DNA from: Hippasteria phrygiana
Taxonomy: Eukaryota; Echinodermata; Asteroidea; Valvatida; Goniasteridae
Length of the DNA: 64,000 nt
Assembly (NCBI GenBank): GCA_037893225.1
Contig: JAZGUH010000363.1
Location: 2,356,001 to 2,420,000 of the forward strand
Reading direction: 5' to 3'
Part shown: positions 1-13,000 of the stretch, piece by piece
Position numbering within the stretch: the stretch's first letter is position 1
Layout of the letters: each line of letters starts with the position of its first letter
Made by a program: the position numbers and the translations under genes
The notes under the pieces: generated by a model
Databases searched by the model: none
Told to the model about the DNA's origin: nothing
What the model saw: the letters and a program-made list of their open reading frames with translations, nothing else

Positions 1-1394
1 AGAGAGACTTCTTGTTACTGATGGAGCATTACTTGGTGTTTGAGTGCAGAAAATGACAAATTCTTTTACTCCGTTTGAAAACGCAAGCACATTAACAACA
101 GAGTTGCTATCCCGGAGGCAATTTATTGTGACAGGCCATGTGGAGTTCTAAACTTTTCCTGCACATTTATGGCTTACAACCTTTAAATATTGGTTAGTAA
201 GCAGAGAATCATTCCAGACACACCAACCCTCCAAACAACTCCTAACAGCAAGAGTCAATACACTTTTGGACAATAGCAATGCATTTTGTAACATTTCACT
301 TTACACCCACCCCCATATTCAGCTGTGCTGCACATCCCCCAATTGCTTAATCATAACAAATGACACATCATTGGAAAACCCTGTTGGCTTTCCAATGATA
401 CCAAATTCAAGGAAAAGGAGTTGGAAACAAGAGAGAAATCGTATGTCAAACTTGAGTTTCCGAACTTTTCTTGAGGAGTTTAGTTTGATGCATGAAAACA
501 TGCGAGATTAAATGTAGGCGCATGCATATTGCTCTCTGAGATTGCTACAGGTTATTTTTCCTTTTGAGTGGAGATAAACATGTAGCCTATGAACAAAGCT
601 GGAAGAAGAGGCAGGGTGCTACAGAGAATGTCATATGTTGCATGTTTGCAATTATGTTGTGAAAGCGCCAGTCTTGAAAAGAGAGACTTCCATCCTTCAA
701 AACAAATTTGGAGCCGAGATAGACAGGTATGTTGCTTTCAGCAAGTCCAAACAAGTGTTGATTGAAAAGTGCAGGGTGATTGTTTGGCAAGTGTTTGGCA
801 AGTGTTTGGCCTCGATCCCAGCATGTTTCCAACTGGAACAGGCTATTCCTGACTAGATACATGGTCACAGATCAACATTCCCAAGCAGGATCACCTGTTA
901 TACCTATGCGGTTCCCAGTGGGAACAGCTTTTATTCGATTGAACACGTGATATTCATCGAATGGCTAGGCCCTGTGCATTGTATGGAGGACGGTCGCATC
1001 CCTAAGGAAATCAGGGAGCATTTCATATTGTCCAGATGTGATATTGATTGCGATACCGATGTTCTTTGTGGCATTGCATTCCTTACCTCAAACCTATATA
1101 GCTGATGAATGGGAAGCCAGGCGGCTTGAATAACTGAATAATCACGAGGTCACAACTGGAGCTTGGAGCTCATAGAGCCCAGTCGTCTTGTCACAGATTT
1201 CTAGTTTGCAGAAGTCAGACCTCGGATGAAGAACCCTTTTAGTGGAGGTCTTGCTGCAGTGAATGTTTAAGAGCTCTAGCTTGGAACACCGAGACGGATT
1301 AGACAGAGAGCCGATTGGATTCTTTGTAATTGGATTCTTTGTAAAGCACTCACACACCTCATGAATATTGCTGTGATGAAACTGCACTGACCTG
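1..1394. other. no gene recognised
   Basis: Short overlapping open frames on both strands without homology I recognise or convincing splice structure. Downstream of the CEP63 3' end. No clear repeat structure seen. Confidence 0.4.
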
Positions 1395-2591
1395 TATAAG
1401 GCCTTTTCACACTACGGAAAATCTCCATGTTGTAAACGGGTCCGACACGTGTTAACTAGACTGACCTTTTCACACTACAACATTTCAACACAGCACTGAC
1501 CCGTGTAGAGTGCTCAACCCGTGTCGAAACAGAGATACCAGACTTCCGGCAATTGCTGGAACTCCGGCATTTTCATATTTTTAGAAAAAAACCTTTCGCC
1601 TTCGGCATTTTTTTGTGGGCCGGAACGACAAGATTTACCGTAAGACCATACTATACAGCACTTTCCTACCTTCATGCCGCAATACACGTGTACAACGATT
1701 CGATTTACACATAGCGCGGGTCACTGTTTAAGGAGTGTCCTTTGAAATATACATATGCAGCGGACACTAGACTTACATACTATGTACATGTACATTCCAG
1801 TCTGTAAGGAACGGTCCCAATTTTTGTGTACGGTGCGTACCACTGGTGTGTACACACAATGCGCGTGCAGAACAAAATGCAATCAATTGACGACTTGGTC
1901 AAGTTTAGTTACACACAGATTGCTGATTTCATTGAAATGATTATGCATAGCGTATTTAACATCTACGATGTGATTGCATATACTAGTACTGTGCATCGTT
2001 GTACGATAGATCTACGTTCGCTTTGGAAACATTCTCGTTGTAAAAATAAATCGAGCACTTCGTAAAAATAAAGCAGAAGGCGGCGTCCGGAAATTGGGCA
2101 AAGTTTATTGTACATACGCATGTACATGTAATTGTAGCGTGGCCCAGATTCCAGACATGCTATTTTTTCCGGCCCTGCAGCCAAGACCAACTGGTATCCC
2201 TGGTCGAAACTAACCCTGCTCGGGAGGTGGGTTAAGAGCTCTCAACCCATGTTGAGAAGTTCGACCCGTGTTGAAAGTCGTAGTATGAACACCTCTGGGT
2301 TGAGTTTGACCCATGTAACCGCGGATTGGAGTGTGCGTGCGTGCACAGCACCACACACTGCAGCGTATGGGGGATTTTCCGATTCAATCCGTGTAGAACG
2401 GCCGGCCATGTGTAGTGTGAAACAATCACACAATACAAGGGTCAAAACATTACACGTGTAGCGCAAATGCTGATGTTGTGTTGAGTAGTGTGAAAAGGCA
2501 GCGTAATTGACCCGTGTTAAAAGTCTCCACGAGTTGGACCCGTGTACATTTCGACACGGGTTAAACGTACATAGTGTGAAAACGCCTATAC
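1395..2591. mobile_element. DNA transposon remnant with 'TTTTCACACTA' inverted termini
   Basis: The left end (AAGGCCTTTTCACACTACG) and right end (CATAGTGTGAAAACGCCTAT) are inverted copies, and TATA abuts both. Repeated 'gacccgtgt' and 'cacgggt' motifs fill the subterminal regions. No transposase reading frame. A second element (1531-2202) sits inside it. Confidence 0.6.
1531..2202. mobile_element. hAT-like non-autonomous element, 672 bp, nested
   Basis: Flanked by identical 8-bp direct repeats GTCGAAAC (1523-1530 and 2203-2210). Termini AGAGATACCAG and CTGGTATCCCTG form an inverted repeat with about one mismatch. 8-bp duplications and a CAGGG-type terminus fit the hAT superfamily. Inserted into the 1395-2591 element. 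Confidence 0.75.
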
Positions 2592-3747
2592 AGTGTGTCT
2601 AAAAAAAATGCAAAAAAAATATAACGGAATGCCACACGTAGACTGTGTAACCAACATATGTATGGTTTGAAAGATACGCCTTTCCACTTAAAAATGAGAC
2701 ATCAAACGTTCAAATCTGATAATATTTGACAGAGTTGTGCAATTTCCCAAGAGGTCAAATTGACCATGGGACCAAGTTTTCAATTTTAGGCATTGGGACA
2801 AAGGTAGCCTAATTGCCTCTGTGTGGATAATTGCCTGGCCTACAAATAATGTGTTTAGCGAGTAAACACAATTCTAAACACTTTCTTGCTATCAGTTTGT
2901 AAACAGCGCCGGTACGGTAACCCAGAGGTCGCAGGTTCGAAACCCGCTCCTGCCAGTTTCTTTGTTCACTTTGAAAATGTATTCAAATTTACCTGGTCAG
3001 TTTCCCTTGTGGATTGTTTGACGAATTATAAGTTAAAAAGTCGTATCCTCATTGAGTGATCCCCACAATGTCGTTTCCCAGGTTGTATCGTAAAATTGGG
3101 TGTGATCCCTGGCTATACGGCATTCTGGGTTTATAACTTCTTGGACTGAGGAAGAATAATTGTTCCTAAGTCCAGGACTTAGAAACAATTATTCCTCCTA
3201 AGTCTAAGATAGGAATATTCCTAACTTTTATGAAATAGAGCCCAGGTGCCATCATTTCACAGGATGATTGAGATTGCTCTTAACTTACAGTCTAGTAAGG
3301 TATTTCATAATAATTCCGTAAAAAAAAAATTAAAAAGAATTGGAGGATTACCAATCGTGTACACTACCTTTAATAAAATTGGAAAGAATGAATGTACTTG
3401 AAGAAATAAGTGAAATTAATGAATACGACTCCACAGACGTTGAAAACTACAATAACGGTCGGAACTGGTGTTTACACTTTTGATCATTAAACACGTTTTT
3501 TGTTCTCAGTTTAATCTTAGTTCATAGTATATCATCAAACCTCTTAAATTTGTCAAGAAACCATGTCCATTCTATTTAAGAAAATGTGACTGTACGACAT
3601 GTAGCTTTCACATGCAGTTTGCTATTTCTCCAGGTAATGTGTAATGTAGGTTTCCCTACCAATTTCAACAAAATGTTGTTCCTTTTCATAAATACAGTAA
3701 CAAATTCATGCAGTTTTTCAAACTCAAAACTTTTTTTTAACGTTCTT
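2592..3747. other. intergenic repeats downstream of CEP63
   Basis: A SINE fragment (2906-3145) lies here. Segment 3246-3360 is inverted-homologous to 15508-15615 (shared 'tttcacaggatgattgaga' and 'ctagtaaggtatttc'). No coding potential seen. Confidence 0.4.
2906..3145 (+). repeat. tRNA-derived SINE copy (5' truncated)
   Basis: Contains the B-box-like 'gcaggttcgaaacccgctcc' and the body shared with copies at 12508-12825 and 30985-31460 ('tcctcattgagtgatcccc', 'ggctatacggcattctgg'). The A-box half is missing. Confidence 0.7.
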
Positions 3748-3758
3748 TTTATTTTATT
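3748..3758 (-). promoter_or_regulatory. candidate polyadenylation signal of CEP63
   Basis: Two overlapping AATAAA hexamers on the minus strand (TTTATT at 3748-3753 and 3753-3758), about 145 bases below the stop codon. Position fits a short 3'UTR; such hexamers are also common by chance in A/T-rich DNA. Confidence 0.4.
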
Positions 3759-3901
3759 TTCATCTCAAATCTTTTTCCGGAGTAAATGGCAAGGCGCTTG
3801 TGGGTGCTTTGAGGTGTAAAGGGTTAACTTTTCCTCTTTTGGCTAAGATTTCTGGCAGGACTATCTGTAGTCATGTAACATGACTCTTGTTGAGAGGAGG
3901 A

Positions 3902-4096
3902 TTAGGTAAAGTTACTATCGGTATCCACATGGTGCAGGTTACCTCCATCGCCAGCTATGCGTCTCCTTTGTATAGTGTCTTCAGTTTGTAGTTCTAGACT
4001 GGCAATGTGTTCATCAAGAAGCTGCTCCAAATCTTTGGTTCTCCGCAGATCCTCTGCGACAAAGTTAGCCGTGATGGACTGTCTGGAATCAGGTCT
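3902..4096 (-). CDS. CEP63: CEP63 last coding exon (conserved C-terminal helix) with stop
   Basis: 195 nt: 64 codons and TAA (3902-3904). The acceptor tgtatgaaacag is phase 0 and follows a pyrimidine-rich tract; a second AG 14 nt inside would create an early stop, so the outer one was chosen. Encodes QSITANFVAEDLRRTKDLEQ then LLDEHIASLELQTEDTIQRR, matching the recalled human pattern IATRFLEEEELR..ILERLDAHIEEL. The C-terminal part of CEP63 is associated with CEP152 binding. Confidence 0.9.
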   Translation of the reverse strand, partial: RPDSRQSITANFVAEDLRRTKDLEQLLDEHIASLELQTEDTIQRRRIAGDGGNLHHVDTDSNFT

Positions 4097-7000
4097 CTGT
4101 TTCATACAGATTTGAAAGGTAAAACAAAAAACACAGCTACATATTCAACTAGAGATTTGAAATCTAATATTGACACAACGTTTTCGTAAAACATTTGCAG
4201 ACCCTGAGATTCTTTATCATGTTCATGTGTAGTGGTTTTGTTAGTTTTCTTTAGACGGGTTCCCATCCCCAAGTATTGGGACCAGTAGCTAGTACACATA
4301 TGGTGATTTTGACTGGCCCCTATGTGTGCAAGCACTGTAATAAGTTTCATGTTTTAACCTCTTGCGTCCGGATGTTGTTGATGGAATGCTGGGGCGCCAG
4401 CCTCTCGTTGAAAGGGCTGTGCAGCCAAGAGTAAATGCAAACAATGGGCGCCACACTGAAAAGAGTGGCCCTATTCATCTCACTCAGAGCCCCCCCACTT
4501 TCGTTTGAACGAAAGGTTTGTTTGAAAAAAAGGTTTGTTTGAAAAAGCTCCATCTATTCATTACACTCCTATTCAAGAACAATATAGTTCAATAATGAAT
4601 GGATTGTGTCTGAGCAGGAATGTGTGTATGAGCAGGAATGTGGCTATTCACGTCAACTGGCCCAGGTGTCTTGCCTCACACTGCGGCTATGGCCGCCGTC
4701 CGGCTACAAGGGGTTAAGAGTTGGATGATGTTTTAATTCTTGTAATGGGTTGGAATCATAGACAAATTTATTTTGCTAAATGCATGTCTGTTTTGAAAAG
4801 TTTTTGCAGCAGTTGCGAACATCGCAATGCATTATAGGAAAATCAACATAAAAATACCAGTCCCCATATTCAGAGTCAGAATGATGATGATGGAGGGACT
4901 GGGAATCAGTCGAGGCATTCTGGTGCAGTCCGTCTTATAATAAACATGATGCATTCACTTGTAAGGCACATTAAATGTTAAAGGAAGCATTAAAAAGCCA
5001 ACATTGTTAAATGCTCGGAGTAGTGTCCACAAAATGAAGTACAAATTTAATAACTCATGATCTAAATGCTTATCATCTGGTATCATTTCTGAAGATAAAG
5101 CTGTGGAAAAAATTACATTTTAGAAAAGTCAATCATGCTGTAAGTTAAGACGAAGGTCAAACCATCACAATGTCACATTTCAGTAGCGCCACAAGGTTAT
5201 TAAGTTAAGAGAAATTTGTCTTTTACCTTTTCCCCCCATTATTTCTGTAGTACATACATGTACTTGCTTTTAATACACTGCACATGAGATGCTTGCTGAT
5301 TTACTTGTAAATATCACACACTGTGCTTCCAAGTTTCATCTTTGAATAGGTCTATGGCTTGCCATCCACATGAATGTGATTCTACATCAGTGTACAATGA
5401 TACTCCCACAACCTTACCTGGGACTCCCACTCATTGGAGGGTATGACCAGCTCAGGGAAACCCAACATCTCTGGCATGGCTGCCGACCCGTAGTCATCCT
5501 CAAACAGCTTCCTAGCAGCTGGCGATGGCCGTTGGCCATGGGGTGTGGAAGAGGAGTGGCTGGGGTGAAGGGCTGATGCATGGGGTGATGGTTGGGGTGA
5601 TAGACGGTGTGACAGATTGGGCAATGGGCGCGGTGACGAGAAATGGGCTGAGGGGTGGGGTGGGGATGTTGCAATTGTTTCTACGTTGTTAACAAACCCA
5701 GCCATGGCAGTGTGCTCCCCTTTCAAACCTACCGATAAAGAAAACATGAGACACAATTGATGAATATTTAATCCTGTCCCTGGAGATGCCATAATGAGAT
5801 TGAAAAACTTGAAATACAGCAAAATGTGAGAAAACATTCAGATAATGATATTTCCGGAAAATACAGTGTATAAGCTTTGGATTGATGTATTATCTGTTGC
5901 TGTATTACTTATTCCTATTCCATGCTATTTTGAAGTTATCCAAGTCATGAGCCCTTGTTTGCAGAAAATAAAGCTCAAAATCAGAGAAACTGTGCAAAGT
6001 ATACTCTCACTACACAGCACTATAGATGAGTTCACTAATAAATTCACATTTGTGCACATGCGCATGTAGCATGCCCAGTGAGGCAAGATGCTTGAGCTGT
6101 CCATTGGAAATGAACATGTACACGGGATGTACATTTTGCTGGAATTCCTCAATTTCAGTCTGTATTTTTGCATTTTGTTGAAGTGGAAAACATGCAGAAT
6201 CAATAAAGGTATCGAGCTACAGCATAAATTTGTGTTTGGTGGGACATAATAAGGAGTTAAAAGAGAAAATGTTTATCCGACTTCCTGGTACCTGCATGAT
6301 TGTCTACAGAGAAACATTTCCGAGACACCGAGCTACTAGTTTGGATGTGCATGCAGTCAGGTGATTTGTGCCACTGCACGTGCATCCAAACTAGTAGCCT
6401 GACATGTTTCTCTGTATGCAATCATGCAGGATCAGGCGTTTATTTTATACCACAAACCACAAACCACAAATGTATACTGCAGCTCGACTGTTGTAACGAT
6501 TCTGCAGGTTTCCACCTCACAAACCGCAAAAATACAGACCGAAATCAATAATTCTAGCAAAATAGGTTGATGCTCCGAAAACTCCATATGTTTTACACTC
6601 CATATAATTTTACTTCTGCCTCACTGCTTGCTTATGCATGCATGTGCATAAACCTGATTTTATTAGTGAACTGGTCGATGGCAACCACTAAATATTTCAT
6701 TTTTGGATATGGTAGAGAAGGGTTTTTTTGGATGTAAAAATATTCAAATCCCAAAATCGACTTCCAAGTTGATTTGTTTTTCTGGTTTTAACTCAAAATG
6801 CTTTGAGTGACTTTCAAATCGTTTCTAAGCACCACATCACATAATATGCAGTATACCTTTCACAGGTTAGAACTGAATTTTGACTTGTAAGCATATGTAC
6901 ATCCCATAACTAAGGAGTCTCTGCTTACAGGGGAATTGCAGAGTTCGGGGCTAGCACAGTGAGCTCAGAATGGTGTTTGTGAGCTTTGAATGAATTTCAT

Positions 7001-10000
7001 GGTTAGTGGACCCATAAAACTGGCCTATCACGGTAGAATGGCATTAATACAGGTTGCAAAATACTATCCATTCACATTAATTATAATTAGATGCAGAATG
7101 TGCACAATCTGAGAAAAACATTGCATTGAGTTGGTAATCAAAGTCATCACAAGTCACATCACAAGTCACTGGTTACAATCCATGTAACAAGCTATTCAAA
7201 CACACTATATAACAAAAGCATTCTTTTGTCATTGTTCATCCCATGTAGCTTGTGAGCTGACTTGTAGGGCTGTCCCGAATATACCGAATATTCGATCGTC
7301 AAGCGAATATTCGAATACAATTTTGCCAGTTCGAATATTCGAAAAAGATACGACTCTGATGCTATTTTAATAGAAAAGTTACGGCGCTCAGCAGTGTCAA
7401 ATGCCGCATTTTTGTCAATCGTAACTTTTTGTGAACGGAGGTTTATTGTTCCCGTCCGTAAAACCCTTGATACAACAGGGGCATGCAAAAAACATGCTGT
7501 TTGAACGGTCCATAATATCAATCGCCATAATTAAAACACCGGTGCGGCATGCACTGAAAAAAGGTCAAACCCAGTTGCGAATATTCGAATACTAAATTAT
7601 TTGAAAATGAACAGCCCTATTGACTTGTGCTCTGACTTGTGCTCTGACTTGTGCTCTGACTTGTGCTCTGACTTGTGCTCTGACTTGTGCTCTGACTTGT
7701 GCTCTGACTTGTGCTCTGACTTGTGCTCTGACTTGTGCTCTGACTTGTGCTCTGACTTGTGCTCTGACTTGTGCTCTGACTTGTGCTCTGACTTGTGCTC
7801 TGACTTGGTTACAACTCAGGCAAAACAAATTATGGCACAAAATTCCACAAGGTTTTCTATGTGTTTAACTCGCAAACAGCGATGAGTAAACTGGGCCTTG
7901 TACATCACAATGTTACTCACTCAGTAATCTATTTCTGAATGACGTATGGCCATGCGTCTAAGGAAATGCCTTTGAATCTGTGAGCAGTTACTGCTTTGCT
8001 CGTTGCAGTGTTTACTAACTCATGCTGGACATTGTTTCATGAGCTGTACTGACGTGATTCTACCAGGGTAGGCTGATTCCTGTAGAAACTTACGATTGAG
8101 TTGATGAGTCTTGTTTTTGAGTTGTTGCTTGAGCATTGTACACATCTCCTTCAACCTAGTAATCTCTGCTTCATCTTGCTGCATGGTGGTGTCTAGCTGT
8201 GATTGCAACATCTCTGCATTATGACTCTCACGTTCAGATAACTTCTCCAGTTTTCTACATCAAGACAAGTTGTCACAAGAAGAATGCCCAGGATAAAAAT
8301 CAGGGGTGAGAATGGGCGAAAAAAAAAAAAATTCCATGAAATCTGTGGTGTTTGTGGGTCGCCGAGGACCCCAGTGCAATGTAGGGTCTATGGTTTGTAT
8401 TTGCCTAAAGGCACCCCATTAAAATATATGTTTCAATGGTCTATATCCACTTTTACGGGTTAAAACACACTTAAAGATAATACCTCAGGAATTCCAGATT
8501 TCAAAAGAGATTCTTTAACCCTTTCCGTACGGAAGACGTCCTATGCCGCAAAAAACAGTGCCACCAGGCTGGATGATGCCGTTTGCCGCTGTTTGTGCAG
8601 TTCCAATCCATTGTTGGATTATTGTGTATGTTACACTTGACTGCACAAACACTTTGTGGCCGTTTTGCTTGGCTGCTAGAGCCGCCGCAACACCCTAACG
8701 TCTCCCATAAAAAAACTTACTCAAGGGGTTAACCCTTTCCTTACCAATGTCAAATTTACTCGACAAGGAAACCACACACCAGAGTATCCAAACAGTTTGT
8801 GTTTTTCGCTGTCCATACATGACCTTTATACCAACAGAAAGAGCTTGTTCGGATCTTTCAAATGGTGCTACCAAATTCATGAGAAATACAATATTTTGAG
8901 AAAACTGTATCCAAAGTGTCCCTGTACAGTTATGTGTATGGAGTGCCATTTGTGACAAACAACTTTCCTGTTTGATAAAGTGGGCCAGAAAGAAAACAGC
9001 CGTAACTTTCATTTTTACACCCCATGAAAGAGAAATTTTCATAGAACAAACTTTACAACCAAAATTTTTCTTTTCAATCTATTCTTGCGGGTGAAATTCA
9101 ACAAGCAGTCAGCTGCTTTTTCTGCGTAAGTTAGGGTTATTTTGAAATAAAGAGTACTTACTTTGACTATATATAACTTATCAGATTGCACCTTACAGAT
9201 TGGTTTGGGCAGGCCTTTAAAAAATGATCTGTGTAAATCTGTCCCGTCTGTCATGCTGGAATTAGCCAATTTTTGATGGCTCCGCATCTGGAACTAATAT
9301 TAACCTCTGTACCAATTTGTATGCCGTTATGAAAGATTGAACAATTTGATATCATGCTACATTCATGTAACATCCGCTGGCCTAAAAGAAATGATCGGAC
9401 AGAAAAAAACACCTAAAAGTGTTTGCTCGATTGGTGTGATTGCGCACTGATTGGTCATGATATTATCACAGGTACCTGTCATATTCCTGTGTAAGCTCTG
9501 CTATCCTGTGGTGTGATAATTGCTTGATTGGTGTGATTGCACACTGATTGATCATGATATCATATATATCAGATACCTGTCATATTCCTGTGTAAGCTCT
9601 GCTATCCTGTGCTGTGATAATTGCTTGATTGGTGTGATTGCACACTGATTGATCATGATATCATATATATCAGATACCTGTCATATTCCTGTGTAAGCTC
9701 TGCTATCCTGTGCTGTGATAATTGCTGGATTGGTGTGATTGCACACTGATTGATCATGATATCATATATATCAGATACCTGTCATATTCCTGTGTAAGCT
9801 CTGCTATCCTGTGGTGTGATAATTGCTCGATTGGTGTGATTGCACACTGATTGATCATGATATCATATATATTAGATACCTGTCATATTCCTGTGTAAGC
9901 TCTGCTATCCTGTGCTGTGATAATTGCTTGATTGGTGTGATTGCACACCGATTGATCATGATATCATATATATCAGATACCTGTCATATTCCTGTGTAAG

Positions 10001-13000
10001 CTCTGCTATCCTGTGGTGTGATAATTGCTTGATTGGTGTGATTGCACACTGATTGATCATGATATCATATATATCAGATACCTGTCATATTCCTGTGTAA
10101 GCTCTGCTATCCTGTGGTGTGATAATTGCTTGATTGGTGTGATTGCACACTGATTGATCATGATATCATATATATCAGATACCTGTCATATTCCTGTGTA
10201 AGCTCTGTTATCCTGTGCTGTGATTATTGCTTGATTGGTGTGATTGCACACTGATTGATCATATCATATATATCAGATACCTGTCATATTCCTGTGTAAG
10301 CTCTGCTATTCTGTGGTGTGATAATTGCTTGATTGGTGTGATTGCACACTGATTGATCATATCATATCAGATACCTGTCCTATTCCTGTGTAAGCTCTGC
10401 TATTCTGGAGAGATATTCCGTACCCTGTGGAGACATGAACACAATGCGAACAAAGGGACTCAATAGGTCTCCACAGGGCAATTCTATGGGTTAGGTTTGC
10501 TCCACAAGGAATTTTGTGTACAAAGTCTATGGGGGTTTGCTTAAGTACAGGGACAAAGGGGAGAACAATGCCATGTCTCCACAGGGATGCAAAAACGCGG
10601 ATGTGTGTGCTGTAATAATTGCTTGATTGGTGTGATTGCACACTGATTGATCATGATATCATATCAGATACCTGTCATATTCCTGTGTAAGCTCTGCTTT
10701 CTTGTGCTGTGATAATTGCTTGATTGGTGTGATTGCACACTGATTGATCATGATATCATATATATCAGATACCTGTCATATTCCTGTGTAAGCTCTGCTA
10801 TCCTGTGCTGTGATAATTGTTGATTGGTGTGATTGCACACTGATTGATCATGATATATCAGATACCTGTCATATTCCTGAGTAAGCTCTGCTATCCTGTG
10901 GTGTGATTGCTTGATTGGTGTGATTGCACACTGATTGATCATGTTTTTATATTTATTAGTTACCTGTCATATTCCTGAGTAAGCTCTGCTATCCCGTGGT
11001 GTGACTGTTTGATGGCTGCTTGGTATTTGATATCATTGGCTGTTTCGGACTCCAGTAGCTGCTGAGTAACTGATGTCAACTTTCTCCGCAACATGTTATT
11101 TTCATCCTGGTGGAGACAGAGAAGACAAAAACATGATGCATATTATACAAATATTGACTGTTTAAGATTAAGGCAGTAACACTATCCTGCCCTAGGATTC
11201 AACAAGGTAGGCTAGTTTTGGGGTGTGCATTTACGGGTAGCACAGGAATCGGGTACCTGATTGAAAGCAAGCACGAGTACACGAGTACCCGGGTACCCGG
11301 GTACCCGTTAAAGACAGCCAATCCAAAAATTAAATCTTGGAAATTACTGTTCATATTGTTCGAAAAGATCCAGACATCAATACTACCACATCGGTGCATC
11401 AATGCAGCAAGATGCAAGTGTGTACAGTGAGCTTTATAGCTTTATGGTGTAAATTGCATTTTCTCAAGCGTCATGAACTGTTTTGTTTTTCATGTACAAA
11501 ATGATTTTCATTTTGAAAATTCCCACAAATGACATTCAAAAACTTTCTTTTCCATTCTCTGAGAAATTGCTAAGTAATATGCTCATTAATTTACGGGTAC
11601 TCAATTTCATCATCTGAAACCGGTTCCTACATTGGCAGTAGGTATTCAGGTACGCAGTGTGGATGCACAGCCCCAGGCTTGTTTAACTGTCACGAATAAC
11701 AACAGTCAATGTTTGTTTTACAACACCTCGTCCATAGACTATTGACTAAATTAAGCCTTTACATGCATTTGTATTTTTGGATTGAGAGAGAGTCTGCCAT
11801 AAATTATTATTTCGCTGATAAAATGTTTGCAGCCAACAACTGCACTGGGTAGCATTTCGTGCCACTCTGTGTTCCATGGAATATACACACTGTGTATTAG
11901 ATGGATGTGTCCACTGCAAGCGTGAATCAACTTCACATAGGATCTGAAGTTGCTGTGGGTATAGTACTTTGGCAGCGATGGAGTACAAATTCATTATCAA
12001 TTGGCAGTCGTGTTCTGTTCCATTCTTGACTGGTTATACTTGTATTTGTGCATGTGTACACTATGAACATCTAACAAAAGAAAACCCACGCAGTCCTTTG
12101 TTACAAACAAAGGACTGCGTGGGTTTTCTTTTGTTAGATGTTCATAGTGGTAACTGGTTGAGAGTGAGATTGTGTGCTGTGTATAGGGTCCGTCGATGTA
12201 TCGATATTTCTCGATTATTTGATATTACTTTGATATCGATATCGCCGATAGCATTTTTAAAAATCATATTGAAATATCGAAAAACCAATATAGAAAAAAT
12301 ATATCGGAAAAAATCTAAAGTGTGTCAGATCGTCATCAAAATAAACCTCCTGTTTGTGGTCTTACTTGGTTTTAACATTTGCTGTAAAATAAAACTTGCC
12401 AGCAAATTGTTCTTGTGACTGGCAATAAGAAAAAAATATCACGACATGCCAAGCGGCATGACGTTTTGTGCTGTTTGTTCTCAGCGAATTCCAGCTTATC
12501 TGGTGAACAAAGAAACTGGCAGGAGTGGGATTTGAACCTGCGACCTCCGGGTTACCGTATCGGCGCTCTATCAACTGAACTATCTTGCCCTATGTTGGCA
12601 GTCTCCCAAATTGTCAGTATCTTTGTTCGGGTGGGCGCTAGTCAGAAGTCATAAACCCAGAATGCGGTATAGCCAGGGATCACACCCAATTTTACGATAC
12701 AACCTGGGAAGCGACATTGTGGGGATCACTCAATGAGGATACGACTTTTTAACTTCGTCAAACAATCCACAAGGGAAACTGACAAGGTAAATTTGAATAC
12801 ATTTTCAAAGTGAACAAAGAAACCTCAACAGAAACCTCAACAGAAACCGCCGAACAGATGTTCGGGAGGCGCAAACTCCCATTGCCGAGATTGGTTAAAA
12901 TAAACGTTTGAGCAATTTGCTCCAGATAAAGCCGTGTGACATTGAGAATTAGTATTTTTTTACTTAATTGATTGGTAGAAGTTCCGTGTCCGTTACTTAC

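Noticed and set aside
5414..5674. Alternative frame of CEP63 exon m (ending PPMSGSPR)
   Set aside because: It would join a later AG in the last exon in phase, but breaks phase with exon l; the frame containing ARKLFEDDYGSAAMPEMLGF is consistent at both junctions.
7592..7885. Open frames of SDLC, CALT or VRAQ repeats
   Set aside because: By-product of the 12-bp minisatellite.
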